Numbered from the stretch's first letter, positions 48,136-57,233 are shown. The stretch is DNA of 64,000 nucleotides from Methylophilus sp. TWE2 (GCF_001183865.1 NZ_CP012020.1:1364001-1428000), one strand, 5' to 3'. Made by a program: numbers and translations. The notes: generated by a model from the letters alone, not told the origin.

Positions 48136-49344
48136 ATGACTAATCAAGAACACATCATGCATACATGCCCGGCCTGCGGCTTGCTATGTGACGATATCAC
48201 GGGGGAAACCATTGCCAAGCAGCAATTTTCCTGTGGCAAAGCCGCAAAATTCTATGCGCGGACCACAAGCGGTTCCCAACCCCAAGTAGGTGGCAAAAAT
48301 GTTCCGCTGGCGGATGCGGTCAAGGCAGCCGCCGGTTTGCTCAAGCAAGCCGAAGCACCGCTGGTTGCAGGGAGTAGTACTGATGTGCACGGAGCACGTG
48401 CACTCGTGAACCTGGCACAGCATACAGGGGCGGCGATGACACATCTGAATGCCAGCAGTACTTTACGCAACATGAAAGTGTTACAACATCGCGGCTGGCA
48501 GACCACGACACTAACTGAGGTGCGGAACCGTGCGGATGTGATTCTGATGATAGGCACGGATGTCGTGACGCATAACGCACGTTTTTTTGAGCGTGTGGTG
48601 TGGGTCAATGACGCCATGTTTACCGAGCCTGCTGCGCGTAAGGTGATTTACCTGGGCGGTGACAAACTCAATACCAAGCCTGGTGTTGCACCAGATGGAC
48701 GTACACCAGAAGTCATTGAATGTGCTTCTGAACATTTGCCAGAAGTGATGGCAACCTTGCGTGCCCTGGTGATGGACAAACTTGTGACAGCAGACGACGT
48801 TGCTGGGATCGCCGTGAGTCGATTGAAAGCCGTGGCCGAGACGTTGAAAGCAGCCAAATATGCGACCTTGGTCTGGGTCTCAAAAGATTTGCATTACGAC
48901 CATGCTGAACTCACCATTGAAAATATTACCGAAACCGTGGTGGCGCTAAACCAGAAAAGCCGTGCCATGGGCTTGTCGCTAGGCGGCAGTGACGGAGATA
49001 CCAGTGTCAACTATACGCATACTTGGCTCAATGGCGTGATTATCGACGCGCCAGAATGGGAAAGCCACGATGCCGTGGTGTGGGTCAATAGTTACAGTCC
49101 TGAAGCCATGCCGCCTGCAGATACCTCGCCTGTGATTATATTGGGTGCACCTGATAGCAAGTTTGAAACCGCGCCCGCCGTGTTTATCCCGGTAGCCACG
49201 CCAGGGTTGGATTGCAATGGCCAGCAGTTCCGTGTCGATGGTTCGGTAACGCTACCGTTAATTGCAGCCAAACCTTCCGATCTACCTACGCTGACGCAAG
49301 TGGTGGCGATGATACAAGCTCAACTACAAGGAGATTTGGCATGA
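48136..49344 (+). CDS. fhcB: Formyltransferase/hydrolase complex subunit B
   Basis: FhcB, related to subunit B of archaeal formylmethanofuran dehydrogenase, part of the four-subunit Fhc complex that hydrolyses formyl units from H4MPT to formate. 402 residues from ATG 48136 (GAGAG upstream). The N-terminal CPACGLLCDD resembles the cluster-binding motif of the archaeal enzymes; Fhc is considered non-redox. It overlaps fhcA by 4 nt. The order B-A-D-C is the methylotroph one. Confidence 0.9.
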   Translation: MTNQEHIMHTCPACGLLCDDITGETIAKQQFSCGKAAKFYARTTSGSQPQVGGKNVPLADAVKAAAGLLKQAEAPLVAGSSTDVHGARALVNLAQHTGAAMTHLNASSTLRNMKVLQHRGWQTTTLTEVRNRADVILMIGTDVVTHNARFFERVVWVNDAMFTEPAARKVIYLGGDKLNTKPGVAPDGRTPEVIECASEHLPEVMATLRALVMDKLVTADDVAGIAVSRLKAVAETLKAAKYATLVWVSKDLHYDHAELTIENITETVVALNQKSRAMGLSLGGSDGDTSVNYTHTWLNGVIIDAPEWESHDAVVWVNSYSPEAMPPADTSPVIILGAPDSKFETAPAVFIPVATPGLDCNGQQFRVDGSVTLPLIAAKPSDLPTLTQVVAMIQAQLQGDLA

Positions 49345-51005
49345 TTACGCTACTCAAAAATGCCAAAGTGATTGACCCCGCCCATAACAAAGATGGCGTG
49401 GTGCAGGATATTTATATTCGTGATGGCCGCATTATTGCCAAACCGGCCGATAGTGAGAAAATCGGCCAGGTGTACGACCTCAATGGCAAAATCGTCATGG
49501 CAGGGGCCATTGATATGCACAGTCATATCGGTGGTGGCAAAGTCAATATTGCGCGTATGCTGCTGCCTGAATACCAGGCCATGCGCAAGCTGCAAGAGCC
49601 TGAAGCGCATATCTGCGGCGCCAACTGTAGCCATCATGCCACACCGAATACCACCGATACGGGTATGCGCTACATCGAGATGGGTTACACCGCCGCTTTT
49701 GAGCCTGCCATCCTTGCTGTCAATGCGCGTCAGGCCCATATGGAAATGGGTGACACGCCCATGATCGACAAAGGCGGCTATGCCATGTTGGGTAACGATG
49801 ATTACCTGCTACGTTTGCTAAGCCAGAATGCCGACCAGAAGACTATTAATGACTATGTGGCCTGGACACTGCATGCCACGCAGACAATAGGTATCAAGGT
49901 AGTGAATCCAGGAGGCATTTCTGCGTTTAAATTTAACGAGCGTCGCCAGGATCTGGATCAACTGCACAGTTACTACAACATCACGCCACGCCGCATTTTG
50001 CAGGCTTTGAGTCGTGCCGTGAACGAGATCGGCATTGCCAAGCCTCTGCATGTGCACTGTAATAATCTGGGCGTGGCAGGTAACTTCCAGACCACCCTGG
50101 ATACCATGGGCGCCAGCGATGGCTTGCCCATGCATTTGACACATATCCAGTTTCATAGCTACGGCACAGAGGGCGACAAGAAGTTTTCTTCTGCGGCGGC
50201 CAATATTGCCGAGGCCATCAATAACAACAAGCATATCACCGCCGATGTCGGCCAGATTCTGTTCGGCCAGACCGTGACGGCTTCAGGCGATAACATGATG
50301 CAGCACTTAAACGCCAAAGTCGCCAATCCGAAAAAGTCAGTGATTATGGATATTGAGTGTGATGCCGGTTGTGGCGTGGTCCCTTTCAAATACCGCGATG
50401 AAAATTACGTCAATGCTTTGCAATGGGCGATTGGCCTGGAAGTCTTTTTGAGCGTGGACGATCCCTGGCGCGTATTCCTGACCACGGATCACCCGAACGG
50501 TGCGCCGTTTACCAGCTATCCGCACCTGATTCGCCTGCTCATGGATAAATCGTTCCGTAATGATGCTTTCGACAAGCTCAACCTAGATGCGCAGGCCATG
50601 AGCAACCTGAAATCTCTGGATCGTGAATACAGCCTGTATGAAATCGCCACCATGACCCGCTCAGCGCCAGCCAAATTGATTGGCCTCCAAGACCGTGGTC
50701 ACTTAGGTGTAGGCGCAGCTGCAGATATCACCGTTTACACTGATCAGGCTGACAAAGAGGCGATGTTTGCCAAGCCAGACTTGGTGTTTAAAGATGGCGA
50801 ACTGGTTGTTAAAGAAGGCAAGGTGATTAAAGTCGTGTGGGGTGCCACCCATACCGCCAAACCTTCGTTTGACACCGGGGTGGAAAAAGACATCAAACAG
50901 TATTTTGACCGATACCACACCATGCAAATGCAAAACTTCAAAATCAGCAATGACCATATTGCGGAAGATGGCCGCAATCATGTGATCAATCATGCGCAGG
51001 GGTAA
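49341..51005 (+). CDS. fhcA: Formyltransferase/hydrolase complex subunit A
   Basis: FhcA, amidohydrolase-family subunit related to FwdA/FmdA. 554 residues; ATG at 49341 overlaps the fhcB stop (ATGA). The metal-binding HxH is in DMHSHIGGG near residue 60, with later His in HVHCNNLG and a conserved ADVGQILFGQTVTASGDN stretch. It carries the hydrolytic centre that releases formate. The longer open frame upstream lies inside fhcB. Confidence 0.93.
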   Translation: MITLLKNAKVIDPAHNKDGVVQDIYIRDGRIIAKPADSEKIGQVYDLNGKIVMAGAIDMHSHIGGGKVNIARMLLPEYQAMRKLQEPEAHICGANCSHHATPNTTDTGMRYIEMGYTAAFEPAILAVNARQAHMEMGDTPMIDKGGYAMLGNDDYLLRLLSQNADQKTINDYVAWTLHATQTIGIKVVNPGGISAFKFNERRQDLDQLHSYYNITPRRILQALSRAVNEIGIAKPLHVHCNNLGVAGNFQTTLDTMGASDGLPMHLTHIQFHSYGTEGDKKFSSAAANIAEAINNNKHITADVGQILFGQTVTASGDNMMQHLNAKVANPKKSVIMDIECDAGCGVVPFKYRDENYVNALQWAIGLEVFLSVDDPWRVFLTTDHPNGAPFTSYPHLIRLLMDKSFRNDAFDKLNLDAQAMSNLKSLDREYSLYEIATMTRSAPAKLIGLQDRGHLGVGAAADITVYTDQADKEAMFAKPDLVFKDGELVVKEGKVIKVVWGATHTAKPSFDTGVEKDIKQYFDRYHTMQMQNFKISNDHIAEDGRNHVINHAQG

Positions 51006-51007
51006 TT

Positions 51008-51934
51008 ATGGTTATTAATGGAGTAGAGATTGACGATACCTTTGCCGAAGCATTCAATATGCGCGGCACACGTATCCTGATTACCGCGCAAAATCTGCGC
51101 TGGGCCTATAACGCTGCCAATGCGATGACTGGTTTTGCCACCAGTGTGATTGGCTGTGGCGTCGAGGCGGGCATAGAGCGTGAACTTTCTGAAGACGAAA
51201 CGCCGGATGGCCGCCCAGGGGTGAGTGTGCTGATGTTTGCCATGGGCAGTAAAGTGCTCATGCAGCAGCTGGAAACGCGCATGGGCCAATGTATTCTTAC
51301 CTGCCCAACGGCCGCGGCCTTTGCAGGAATTGAGTCAGAGGACATGATCAGCCTAGGCAAGCATTTGCGCTTTTTTGGCGATGGATATCAGGTCTCCAAA
51401 CAAATCCCGGATGCCAACGGCAAACTCAAACGCTACTGGCGCATCCCAGTCATGGATGGCGAGTTCCTGACCGAAGAAACCACGGGCATGGTGCGAGCCA
51501 TTGGCGGCGGCAACTTTTTGGTGCTCGGCGCCAGCCAGGCACAAGTGCTTACCGCCTGTGAAGCGGCGATTGATGCCATGCGCAAATTGCCCAATGTGAT
51601 TATGCCTTTCCCCGGCGGGGTTGTGCGTTCCGGCTCCAAGGTGGGTAGCAAATACCCCAAAATGTTTGCCAGTACCAATGACGCATTCTGTCCGACCCTC
51701 AAAGGGGTGGTGAAAAGCGAGTTGGATCCGCGCGTGGAAAGCGTGATGGAAATTGTGGTGAACGGCCTGACATTTGAAGACATTGCCGTCTCCATGAAAG
51801 CAGGCATTGAAGCCGCCTGCAGCCTGGGTAAAGACAACGGCATTTTGCGTGTGTCTGCCGGTAATTATGGGGGCAAGCTGGGTCAACATCACTTTAAACT
51901 GCGCCCAATTTTAAGCGGGGAGGTGACCGCATGA
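51008..51934 (+). CDS. fhcD: Formylmethanofuran:tetrahydromethanopterin formyltransferase
   Basis: FhcD (Ftr homologue), 308 residues. It moves the formyl group from formyl-H4MPT to the methanofuran-like carrier of the Fhc complex. Segments DDTFAEAFNMRGTRILITA, LTCPTAAAF and FGDGYQVSK match the Ftr family. It follows fhcA after 2 nt and overlaps fhcC by 4 nt. Together these establish the H4MPT pathway for formaldehyde oxidation. Confidence 0.95.
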   Translation: MVINGVEIDDTFAEAFNMRGTRILITAQNLRWAYNAANAMTGFATSVIGCGVEAGIERELSEDETPDGRPGVSVLMFAMGSKVLMQQLETRMGQCILTCPTAAAFAGIESEDMISLGKHLRFFGDGYQVSKQIPDANGKLKRYWRIPVMDGEFLTEETTGMVRAIGGGNFLVLGASQAQVLTACEAAIDAMRKLPNVIMPFPGGVVRSGSKVGSKYPKMFASTNDAFCPTLKGVVKSELDPRVESVMEIVVNGLTFEDIAVSMKAGIEAACSLGKDNGILRVSAGNYGGKLGQHHFKLRPILSGEVTA

Positions 51935-52602
51935 GCCATATCATTTTAACTGCCAAGCCAGTCTCTCGTTCAGTCGATTGCCGTGCCTTATTGCCTCTGG
52001 CTTTGCAAAGCAAAACCGCAGCTGAGATTGGTGCGATCAAACTCGCCGCTAACCTGAGCGTTTTAGATGCATTTGAGGTCAGTGTAGACGTAGCCACAGA
52101 GGCACCTAAGCTGACTTTTAAAAACACGACTTCTTCGCACCAATATATCGGTTTCGGCATGACGACTGGTCAGCTAGTGGTGGAAGGGGATGCCGGTGAC
52201 TTTTTAGGTGCGCAACTGCAAAACGGTGTGCTGATTTGCAAAGGCAACGCCGGTGCGCGAGCGGGCGACCGTATGCGCAGAGGCATGCTGCTGATTGAAG
52301 GCAATGCAAGTGATTATTGCGGCTCTGACATGATGGCAGGTACGCTGGGCGTACTGGGCAGCACAGGCGCACACCTGGGTTACGGCATGAAGCGCGGCAC
52401 ATTATTATTGGCGCAAGCACCTGCGCTGCAAGCGACCTGGATAGATTGCGGTTTTCACAAATTGCCTTTCCTTAATATCCTGTATAAATCCTTCAAGTTG
52501 CTGGATAGCCGCTTTGCACAGATCAGTAGCCAGCGCGTACAACGCTGGATGGGCGATATGGGCGGGCTGGGCAAGGCAGAAATCCTGGTGATTCAGGCTT
52601 AG
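51931..52602 (+). CDS. fhcC: Formyltransferase/hydrolase complex subunit C
   Basis: FhcC, 223 residues, homologous to FwdC/FmdC and to the alpha domain of glutamate synthase: right-handed beta-helix with repeated Gly-rich coils (GDAGDFLGAQLQNGVLICKG, GNASDYCGSDMMAGTL). The start ATG overlaps the fhcD stop (ATGA). Last gene of the operon before a terminator. Confidence 0.93.
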   Translation: MSHIILTAKPVSRSVDCRALLPLALQSKTAAEIGAIKLAANLSVLDAFEVSVDVATEAPKLTFKNTTSSHQYIGFGMTTGQLVVEGDAGDFLGAQLQNGVLICKGNAGARAGDRMRRGMLLIEGNASDYCGSDMMAGTLGVLGSTGAHLGYGMKRGTLLLAQAPALQATWIDCGFHKLPFLNILYKSFKLLDSRFAQISSQRVQRWMGDMGGLGKAEILVIQA

Positions 52603-52626
52603 CGATTTAAATAGGTCACGATAGAT

Positions 52627-52652
52627 CAACGGGCTTGGTGCCCGTTTTTCTT
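52627..52652 (+). terminator. Rho-independent terminator after fhcC
   Basis: ACGGGC-TTGGT-GCCCGT hairpin followed by TTTTC and more T. Confidence 0.85.
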
Positions 52653-52710
52653 TTTGCATCAGGTAGTTAGAGTGGTAAAATCGTGCTTTTGAAATAAAAG
52701 CTGTTCTCAA

Positions 52711-53625
52711 ATGAGCCAATACCTCACCGCCGCCCTCTACAAATTTGTCACGCTTAGCGATTATAAAGACCTGCAACAACCGATTTTAGAGGCTTGCCAG
52801 AAACACCAGATTAAAGGCACTTTGCTGCTGGCCCATGAAGGCATAAATGGCACTATTGCCGGGAAACCGGAAGATATCCGAGCGGTGCTTGACTATTTAC
52901 GCCAGGATCCGCGCCTGGCGGATTTGGAACATAAGGAGTCCTGGGCAGACAGCCACCCGTTTTACCGCATGAAGGTCAAACTCAAAAAAGAGATCGTCAC
53001 CATGGGCGTACCAGAGGTTGACCCCAACCTGGTGGTGGGCACCTATGTGAAGCCCGAAGACTGGAACGCGATTATTTCTGACCCGGATGTGATTGTGCTG
53101 GATACCCGCAACGATTACGAAGTACACATCGGTACTTTTAAAGGCGCGATTGACCCTAAAACCACGACTTTCCGCGAATTTCCTAAATACGTGGCCGAGA
53201 ACCTGGATAAAACCAAACATAAAAAAGTCGCGATGTTTTGCACCGGTGGCATCCGCTGTGAAAAAGCGTCGTCTTACATGAAACAGCAAGGGTTTGAAGA
53301 GGTCTACCATCTCCAAGGTGGTATCCTCAAATACTTGGAAACCGTGCCCAAAGAGCAAAGTCTGTGGGAGGGTGATTGTTTTGTGTTTGACCAACGCGTA
53401 GCGGTTAAACATGGCCTCGAAGTGGGTGACCATGACCAATGTTATGCCTGCCGCATGCCACTGACCAAAGCGGAAATGCAAAGCGAACAATATGAAGCGG
53501 GGATCTCTTGCCCTTATTGTTTTGATAAATTGTCTACAGAGAAAAAAGAGTCGCTGCGCGAACGGCAAAAGCAAGTCAAGTTAGCCAAAATGCGCGGTAA
53601 GCAACATATCGGTGAACAGAATTAA
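52711..53625 (+). CDS. trhO: tRNA uridine-34 hydroxylase TrhO (YceA, rhodanese family)
   Basis: 304 residues: an N-terminal acylphosphatase-like half, a rhodanese domain (about 125-220) with catalytic Cys in [11 protein letters not shown], and a C-terminal part with CYACRMPL and SCPYCFDKL that may bind zinc. TrhO makes 5-hydroxyuridine at tRNA position 34 with O2. It is the last core gene before the integron. Confidence 0.94.
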   Translation: MSQYLTAALYKFVTLSDYKDLQQPILEACQKHQIKGTLLLAHEGINGTIAGKPEDIRAVLDYLRQDPRLADLEHKESWADSHPFYRMKVKLKKEIVTMGVPEVDPNLVVGTYVKPEDWNAIISDPDVIVLDTRNDYEVHIGTFKGAIDPKTTTFREFPKYVAENLDKTKHKKVAMFCTGGIRCEKASSYMKQQGFEEVYHLQGGILKYLETVPKEQSLWEGDCFVFDQRVAVKHGLEVGDHDQCYACRMPLTKAEMQSEQYEAGISCPYCFDKLSTEKKESLRERQKQVKLAKMRGKQHIGEQN

Positions 53626-53650
53626 ACTTCACTCGACTATATATTCACAG

Positions 53651-53681
53651 CAAAAACCAATCTAACAGGGTTGGTTTTTTG
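53651..53681. terminator. Terminator between trhO and intI
   Basis: AAAACCAA-TCTAACAGGG-TTGGTTTT with T-run on the plus strand; the genes converge here. Confidence 0.75.
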
Positions 53682-53685
53682 ATGT

Positions 53686-54669
53686 TCAAATCACATCCAG
53701 CGGGCTGGCAACCCCGCGGCCGCCTTTATTGAGAACATGAGTATAAATCATAGTGGTAGAAACATCACTGTGACCGAGTAACTCCTGAACGGTGCGAATA
53801 TCATAGCCCCCCTCAAGCAGATGCGTCGCAAAGCTATGGCGCAAGGTATGCGGAGTCGCCAATTTGGCAATATTGCCTGCCCTGGCCGCTTTTTTAACCG
53901 CGCGTTGCACCGTTTTTTCATCGGCATGATGACGGCGTATCTTATTGCTCAAAGGATCAATTGAGCGTTTGGTTGAGGGAAACACATATTGCCAAGCCCA
54001 TTCACGACCAGCATTCGGATATTTCTTATCCAGCGCCATTGGCATATACACCTCACCAAAACCCGCTGCCAAATCTTCTTCATGCAAGGCCTGCACTTTG
54101 ATTAAATGCTGCTTGAGTGGCTCTACCAAGGCAGCCGGTAACATTGTCACCCGATCTTTAAAGCCTTTGCCCTCGCGTACTAAAATCTCACGCTTCACAA
54201 AATCGATGTCTTTCACCCGCAAACGCAAGCATTCCATCACCCGCAAGCCACTGCCATACAGCAAACTACCAATCAGCCACATCGTGCCATCCAGTCGATT
54301 AAGCAAAGCCTGGATCTCTGGTTTATTCAACACTACAGGCATGCGTTTAGGCGCTTTGGCTCTTGTCACATTATCCAGCCACGGCAACTCCATCTCCAGT
54401 ACTTCTTTATACAAAAAGAGCAGGGCGCTTTTGGCCTGATTTTGTGTGCTGGCTGAGACATTTCGTTCAACTGCTAAATGGGTTAAAAAGCTCTCCACTT
54501 CTGCTACGCCCATCTCGCGCGGATGTCGCTTGCCATGGTGCAAAATATAGCGTTTAATCCACTGTATATAAGCCTCTTCGGTGCGTTTGCTGTAATGTTT
54601 CACCCGCAAGCGTTCCACGATAAGGGGAAACAACTTGGGAGCAGGTTTTACTTCAGGTGTGTTTTCCAT
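53686..54669 (-). CDS. intI: Integron integrase IntI (tyrosine recombinase)
   Basis: 327 residues from ATG 54669. N-terminal SAM-like domain (about 15-100), then the catalytic domain with Arg in [14 protein letters not shown], His-Arg in [13 protein letters not shown], His in GHSDVST and Tyr in MIYTHVL. The IntI-specific extra segment, [20 protein letters not shown], is present; it separates IntI from XerC/XerD. It recombines attC (folded, single strand) with attI. All five catalytic positions look intact, so it may be active. Oriented away from the cassettes, as is usual. Confidence 0.96.
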   Translation of the reverse strand: MENTPEVKPAPKLFPLIVERLRVKHYSKRTEEAYIQWIKRYILHHGKRHPREMGVAEVESFLTHLAVERNVSASTQNQAKSALLFLYKEVLEMELPWLDNVTRAKAPKRMPVVLNKPEIQALLNRLDGTMWLIGSLLYGSGLRVMECLRLRVKDIDFVKREILVREGKGFKDRVTMLPAALVEPLKQHLIKVQALHEEDLAAGFGEVYMPMALDKKYPNAGREWAWQYVFPSTKRSIDPLSNKIRRHHADEKTVQRAVKKAARAGNIAKLATPHTLRHSFATHLLEGGYDIRTVQELLGHSDVSTTMIYTHVLNKGGRGVASPLDVI

Positions 54670-54806
54670 AGCCAAGCCCTTTTATGCAGGTGTAATAATA
54701 AAACACAAACTATTGATTTAATAAAAATAAATCATTTTTATAAATTTATAGCCCCAGGCCTAAATAAAAAATTAGGTTCGTTTTTGGGGTCTAATTAACG
54801 TTAGAT
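54670..54806. other. attI region with core site GTTAGAT
   Basis: The 131 bp between intI and the first cassette boundary are AT-rich. G-TTAGAT at 54800-54806 is the only GTTRRRY match I see before the first attC, so I take it as the attI recombination point. A nested inverted repeat (GCCCCA/TGGGG outside, CCTAA/TTAGG inside) lies at 54751-54790. No canonical LexA box is seen. Confidence 0.6.
54713..54744 (+). promoter_or_regulatory. Candidate cassette promoter Pc
   Basis: TTGATT at 54713 and TATAAA at 54739 point towards the cassettes, but their spacing (20 nt) is long. This is a weak guess; Pc could also be inside intI. Confidence 0.25.
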
Positions 54807-55083
54807 TTTGTCAGATCTTCGGTCAAAGAAGAAAAGCGATTCGGGGTGGTAAACTCTCTATCGTATTAAAAAAATGTTGGTGTATAAACTGCGCAAAAGA
54901 TGCTAAAAAGCGAAGAGCGAAGTATGCGTCGTCGCATAACTGAGTTGATGCGAACGCCGCATCGTAGCTCTTCGGTACGAGAAACGCCATTGAGTTTAAG
55001 CGTTGGCTGTAATAGGGAGGATTAGTTGAAATTGATAAGCTTGCAGCAAGAGATTGGTTCACTAAGAGATGCAGCTACAAAAT
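54801..55083. other. Cassette 1 body: no convincing gene
   Basis: Between attI and attC1. A minus-strand frame (54823-55062, 79 codons, GTG start) and a plus-strand frame (55026-55211, TTG start preceded by GGGAGG) exist, but neither has recognisable features, and the second runs through the attC. I call no gene. Confidence 0.5.
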
Positions 55084-55218
55084 CTAACGTCTCGTTGGAG
55101 CACACATCGTTCGCAATGCTCACGACTTCGCCCACTTGCGCGGGCGCGTTCAATCGAAAAACCCAATTGACCGCTTCATCCCGCGCTGCGGGGTGGTGCT
55201 CAACTATGTAAGTTAGGG
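55084..55218 (+). repeat. attC1 (atypical, 135 bp)
   Basis: R'' CTAAC at 55084 and R' GTTAGGG at 55212. Inner boxes GTTGGAGCAC and GTGCTCAAC pair. Sequence is unlike all other attC here, so this cassette probably has a different origin. Confidence 0.7.
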
Positions 55219-55229
55219 TTTAATCCCCG

Positions 55230-55753
55230 ATGATTAACGAAATAGCGTTATATACACAGATTGCATCGCCAATTTTATTCATAATCGCACTGTTCAGCGT
55301 GTATAGAGTGCTTGCGTCCCAAAAAGATGCAACCATTCAAGTATTAAAGGAACAGATTGAACTCTTAAAACTTCAGTTACAACAGGCTGAAAAAAAACTC
55401 CTGATATCGCTGTCGAGGCTTTGTCCAAACGAGTCAAAACAGTTACTGAAGAACTCTCAAGGCTAAAAGAAGACAACGAGGCTAGTAGCGAGAAAGTTAC
55501 TGAAAAAGAAAAGGAGTTGGCAATCGTCAATCAAGATTTAGCAACTTTGCGCACCCAGATTGCACGTGCCGAAGAACTACTTAAAGACTTTTCATGCCCA
55601 AAATGCAAAGCACCAATGCTTTCAAGGCAATTTGCATGGGAGTGTGTAGAGTATCAAGGTAGGGAAATTGATATAGACCACGAGCAAGTTCTATATGAGT
55701 GTGGTCTAGAAATTGTTGATGGTGAGGAAGTGTCAAAGTGCGGCAGTCTATAA
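55230..55753 (+). CDS. Cassette 2: membrane-anchored coiled-coil protein, two frames joined by a -1 shift
   Basis: Frame 1 (from ATG 55230) encodes a membrane helix (about 10-28) and a coiled coil, then leaves the coiled-coil pattern just after a run of eight A (GAA AAA AAA CTC, 55389-55400). Frame 2 (-1, open from before the run to 55753) continues the coiled coil as VEALSKRVKTVTEELSRL and ends in a possible metal site CPKCKAP with two later Cys. Joined at the A-run this gives about 174 residues. It is either a programmed -1 frameshift at A-AAA-AAA, a natural frameshift mutation or a sequencing error. No known function. Confidence 0.55.
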
Positions 55754-55759
55754 ACAACC

Positions 55760-55817
55760 CTAACCCATCGGTCAAGCAGGACTGGCTAACGCCAGCCTCT
55801 TACCTCAGACGTTAGGC
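55760..55817 (+). repeat. attC2 (58 bp)
   Basis: R'' CTAAC, R' GTTAGGC; central stem CTGGC-TAAC-GCCAG with a bulged A. Confidence 0.9.
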
Positions 55818-55821
55818 CAAC

Positions 55822-56274
55822 ATGACTCCCGCCTCGGTTCTGTCGACTTCAAAAAACTTCCATCGTGCATTTGAGCTTTGCTACGGAAATGGCTTGCCCG
55901 CAAAAAATGGGGTGTCAAACGCCATTGTTCCTGCGGTTGTCTGTCTAGCCTTTTCGATTGAGCTTGGGTTCAAAGCAATCTTGGTTGGAAGCGGCAAGCC
56001 ATCTGAGGGGCACAAGTTTTTCGATCTGTTCGGAAAGCTACCTGTTGAAATACAGGCCGAGATTCAGCGCTTGGTTGTTGGCGAAGACGAGGGCTTTGAA
56101 AGTAGCCTAACCCTAGTTTCGAACGCTTTTGTCGAGTGGCGCTATATCTTCGAAGAACCTGGATATCACAGCATTGATGTCGAGTTCTTGTCAAAGCTGC
56201 ATGACGCAGTTACGCAAATCGCGGAAAGGTACGTTAGTGAGCAACGCGCAAAGTTATTGGCCACAAAGGCCTAA
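55822..56274 (+). CDS. Cassette 3: HEPN-like hypothetical protein
   Basis: 150 residues, mainly helical. The stretch AIVPAVVCLAFSIELGFKAILVGSGKPSEGHKF has the SIELxxKAxL...G...H pattern of HEPN-like domains found in abortive-infection and toxin families, but no RxxxxH RNase motif is obvious. The family call is tentative. The stop codon TAA lies in the R'' box of attC3. Start ATG is 5 nt after the TTAGG of attC2, so that box can act as its ribosome site. Confidence 0.6.
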   Translation: MTPASVLSTSKNFHRAFELCYGNGLPAKNGVSNAIVPAVVCLAFSIELGFKAILVGSGKPSEGHKFFDLFGKLPVEIQAEIQRLVVGEDEGFESSLTLVSNAFVEWRYIFEEPGYHSIDVEFLSKLHDAVTQIAERYVSEQRAKLLATKA

Positions 56275-56343
56275 CATGGCGGTCAAGCGGGACCGTCTTC
56301 CGGCGTGCCGCCTCCAGACGGCCCCTTACCTTCAACGTTAGAC
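56271..56343 (+). repeat. attC3 (73 bp)
   Basis: R'' CTAAC, R' GTTAGAC; stem CCGTCT/AGACGG and a longer apical part than the 58-bp type. Confidence 0.85.
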
Positions 56344-56346
56344 GAA

Positions 56347-56715
56347 ATGTGGCCTTTTTCTAAAAATAAGCTAAAACCTAGCCAAAGCAAAGTGGAGCAG
56401 CTCTTTCTGTTTAAAGAGCGCATGCTTAAGGAAGGCGCCTCGCAACCCTCCCTGCAGCTAGGTCTTCGTTCTTTTGTTGAGAAATATATAACCGAGGCTG
56501 AATTCGAAGTCTTGTTTGGTGGTTACGCTGCTCGAAACATCAGTGGTGAAAAATACATTGGGGTATGGAGCGTTCGTGTTGCAAGCCGTATGCGCCGTAT
56601 TTTACGAGAGCGAGGGGCCTCATTCATCGTGGTAAATAATCATCCATGCGAAAATAATCCAAGCTCTGGTCTAACCCATCAGTCAAGCGGGACTGGCGAA
56701 AAGGTTCTTTTATGA
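56347..56715 (+). CDS. Cassette 4: hypothetical protein with attC-encoded tail
   Basis: 122 residues, basic and helical, starting MWPFSKNKL. Function not recognised. The last 14 residues (LTHQSSGTGEKVLL) are read from attC4. The stop TGA overlaps the ATG of the small ORF in attC4 (ATGA at 56712-56715). The same tail appears on the cassette 20 protein. Confidence 0.7.
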   Translation: MWPFSKNKLKPSQSKVEQLFLFKERMLKEGASQPSLQLGLRSFVEKYITEAEFEVLFGGYAARNISGEKYIGVWSVRVASRMRRILRERGASFIVVNNHPCENNPSSGLTHQSSGTGEKVLL

Positions 56716-56779
56716 AAAGTTTACTAATAACGAGGGTTGAGCCACCATTGTCGCCAGCCCCTTACTTCAAACGTTAGCC
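56671..56779 (+). repeat. attC4 (109 bp, long type)
   Basis: R'' CTAAC, R' GTTAGCC, outer stem CTGGCG/CGCCAG enclosing a roughly 55-nt top that carries the small ORF at 56712. Confidence 0.9.
56712..56777 (+). CDS. Small ORF inside attC4 (21 codons)
   Basis: AAAAGG lies 7 nt before the ATG; peptide begins MKSLLITRVE and ends PAPYFKR; the stop is the TAG of the R' box. The start overlaps the stop of cassette 4 gene; the next gene starts 13 nt after. It might be a leader for coupled translation. No evidence of expression. Confidence 0.35.
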   Translation: MKSLLITRVEPPLSPAPYFKR

Positions 56780-56790
56780 CAAATACCAAT

Positions 56791-57120
56791 ATGGAAAGCA
56801 CTATAGTAAGAGCGCTAATTGAAGAGTTGGAAGCCGAAATCAATAACGGTGGTTTTGATCAATTCTTTTTTAACTCAGCTGGCAATCAAACTGCTGAGAC
56901 AATAGAAGCATTAAAATTGATAGGTGCCTTTAAAACCGCAGAAATTGTTACTCGTGCAGCAAATAAATTTCCAGGTGGCATGCCTCCAACAGAGTGGTTC
57001 GAGCGACAAAATATTTTGGAACAGGTCTCGCCCGAGTCTGATGCTTTTGAAAACGAAGATAAAGCCTTTTACGAGTACCAAGATGATTTAGCCAATTTAT
57101 TACCTACTTATGCTGGCTAA
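56791..57120 (+). CDS. Cassette 5: DUF4375 (DMP19-like) protein
   Basis: 109 residues. The segment INNGGFDQFFFNSAGNQTAETIEALKLIGA matches the DUF4375 core (NGGF...F.N..G....ETIEAL..IGA). Members are often found next to other small stress or immunity genes; function is unknown. ATG 56791 has no Shine-Dalgarno of its own and lies 13 nt after the small ORF of attC4. Upstream in-frame TTG at 56737 is in attC4 and is not preferred. Confidence 0.75.
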   Translation: MESTIVRALIEELEAEINNGGFDQFFFNSAGNQTAETIEALKLIGAFKTAEIVTRAANKFPGGMPPTEWFERQNILEQVSPESDAFENEDKAFYEYQDDLANLLPTYAG

Positions 57121-57225
57121 CCCATCAGTCAAGCGGGACTGGCGAAAAGGTTCTTTTATGAAATGTTTATTAATAACTAGGGTTGAGCATAGGTTGTCGC
57201 CAGCCCCTTATGTCAAACGTTAGGC
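57117..57225 (+). repeat. attC5 (109 bp, long type)
   Basis: R'' CTAAC, R' GTTAGGC; same long top as attC4 with few differences. Confidence 0.9.
57158..57223 (+). CDS. Small ORF inside attC5 (21 codons)
   Basis: AAAAGG 7 nt before ATG; peptide begins MKCLLITRVE and ends PAPYVKR; TAG from the R' box. The next cassette gene starts 10 nt downstream. Confidence 0.35.
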   Translation: MKCLLITRVEHRLSPAPYVKR

Positions 57226-57233
57226 CATAAGCA

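Noticed and set aside
54823..55062. Minus-strand gene in cassette 1
   Set aside because: GTG start without ribosome site and no family pattern; kept only as a note.
56737..56790. N-terminal extension of the cassette 5 protein from TTG 56737 (and the same for cassette 20 from 63163)
   Set aside because: The extension is only the attC sequence read in frame; the real starts are the ATG codons just after the R' box.
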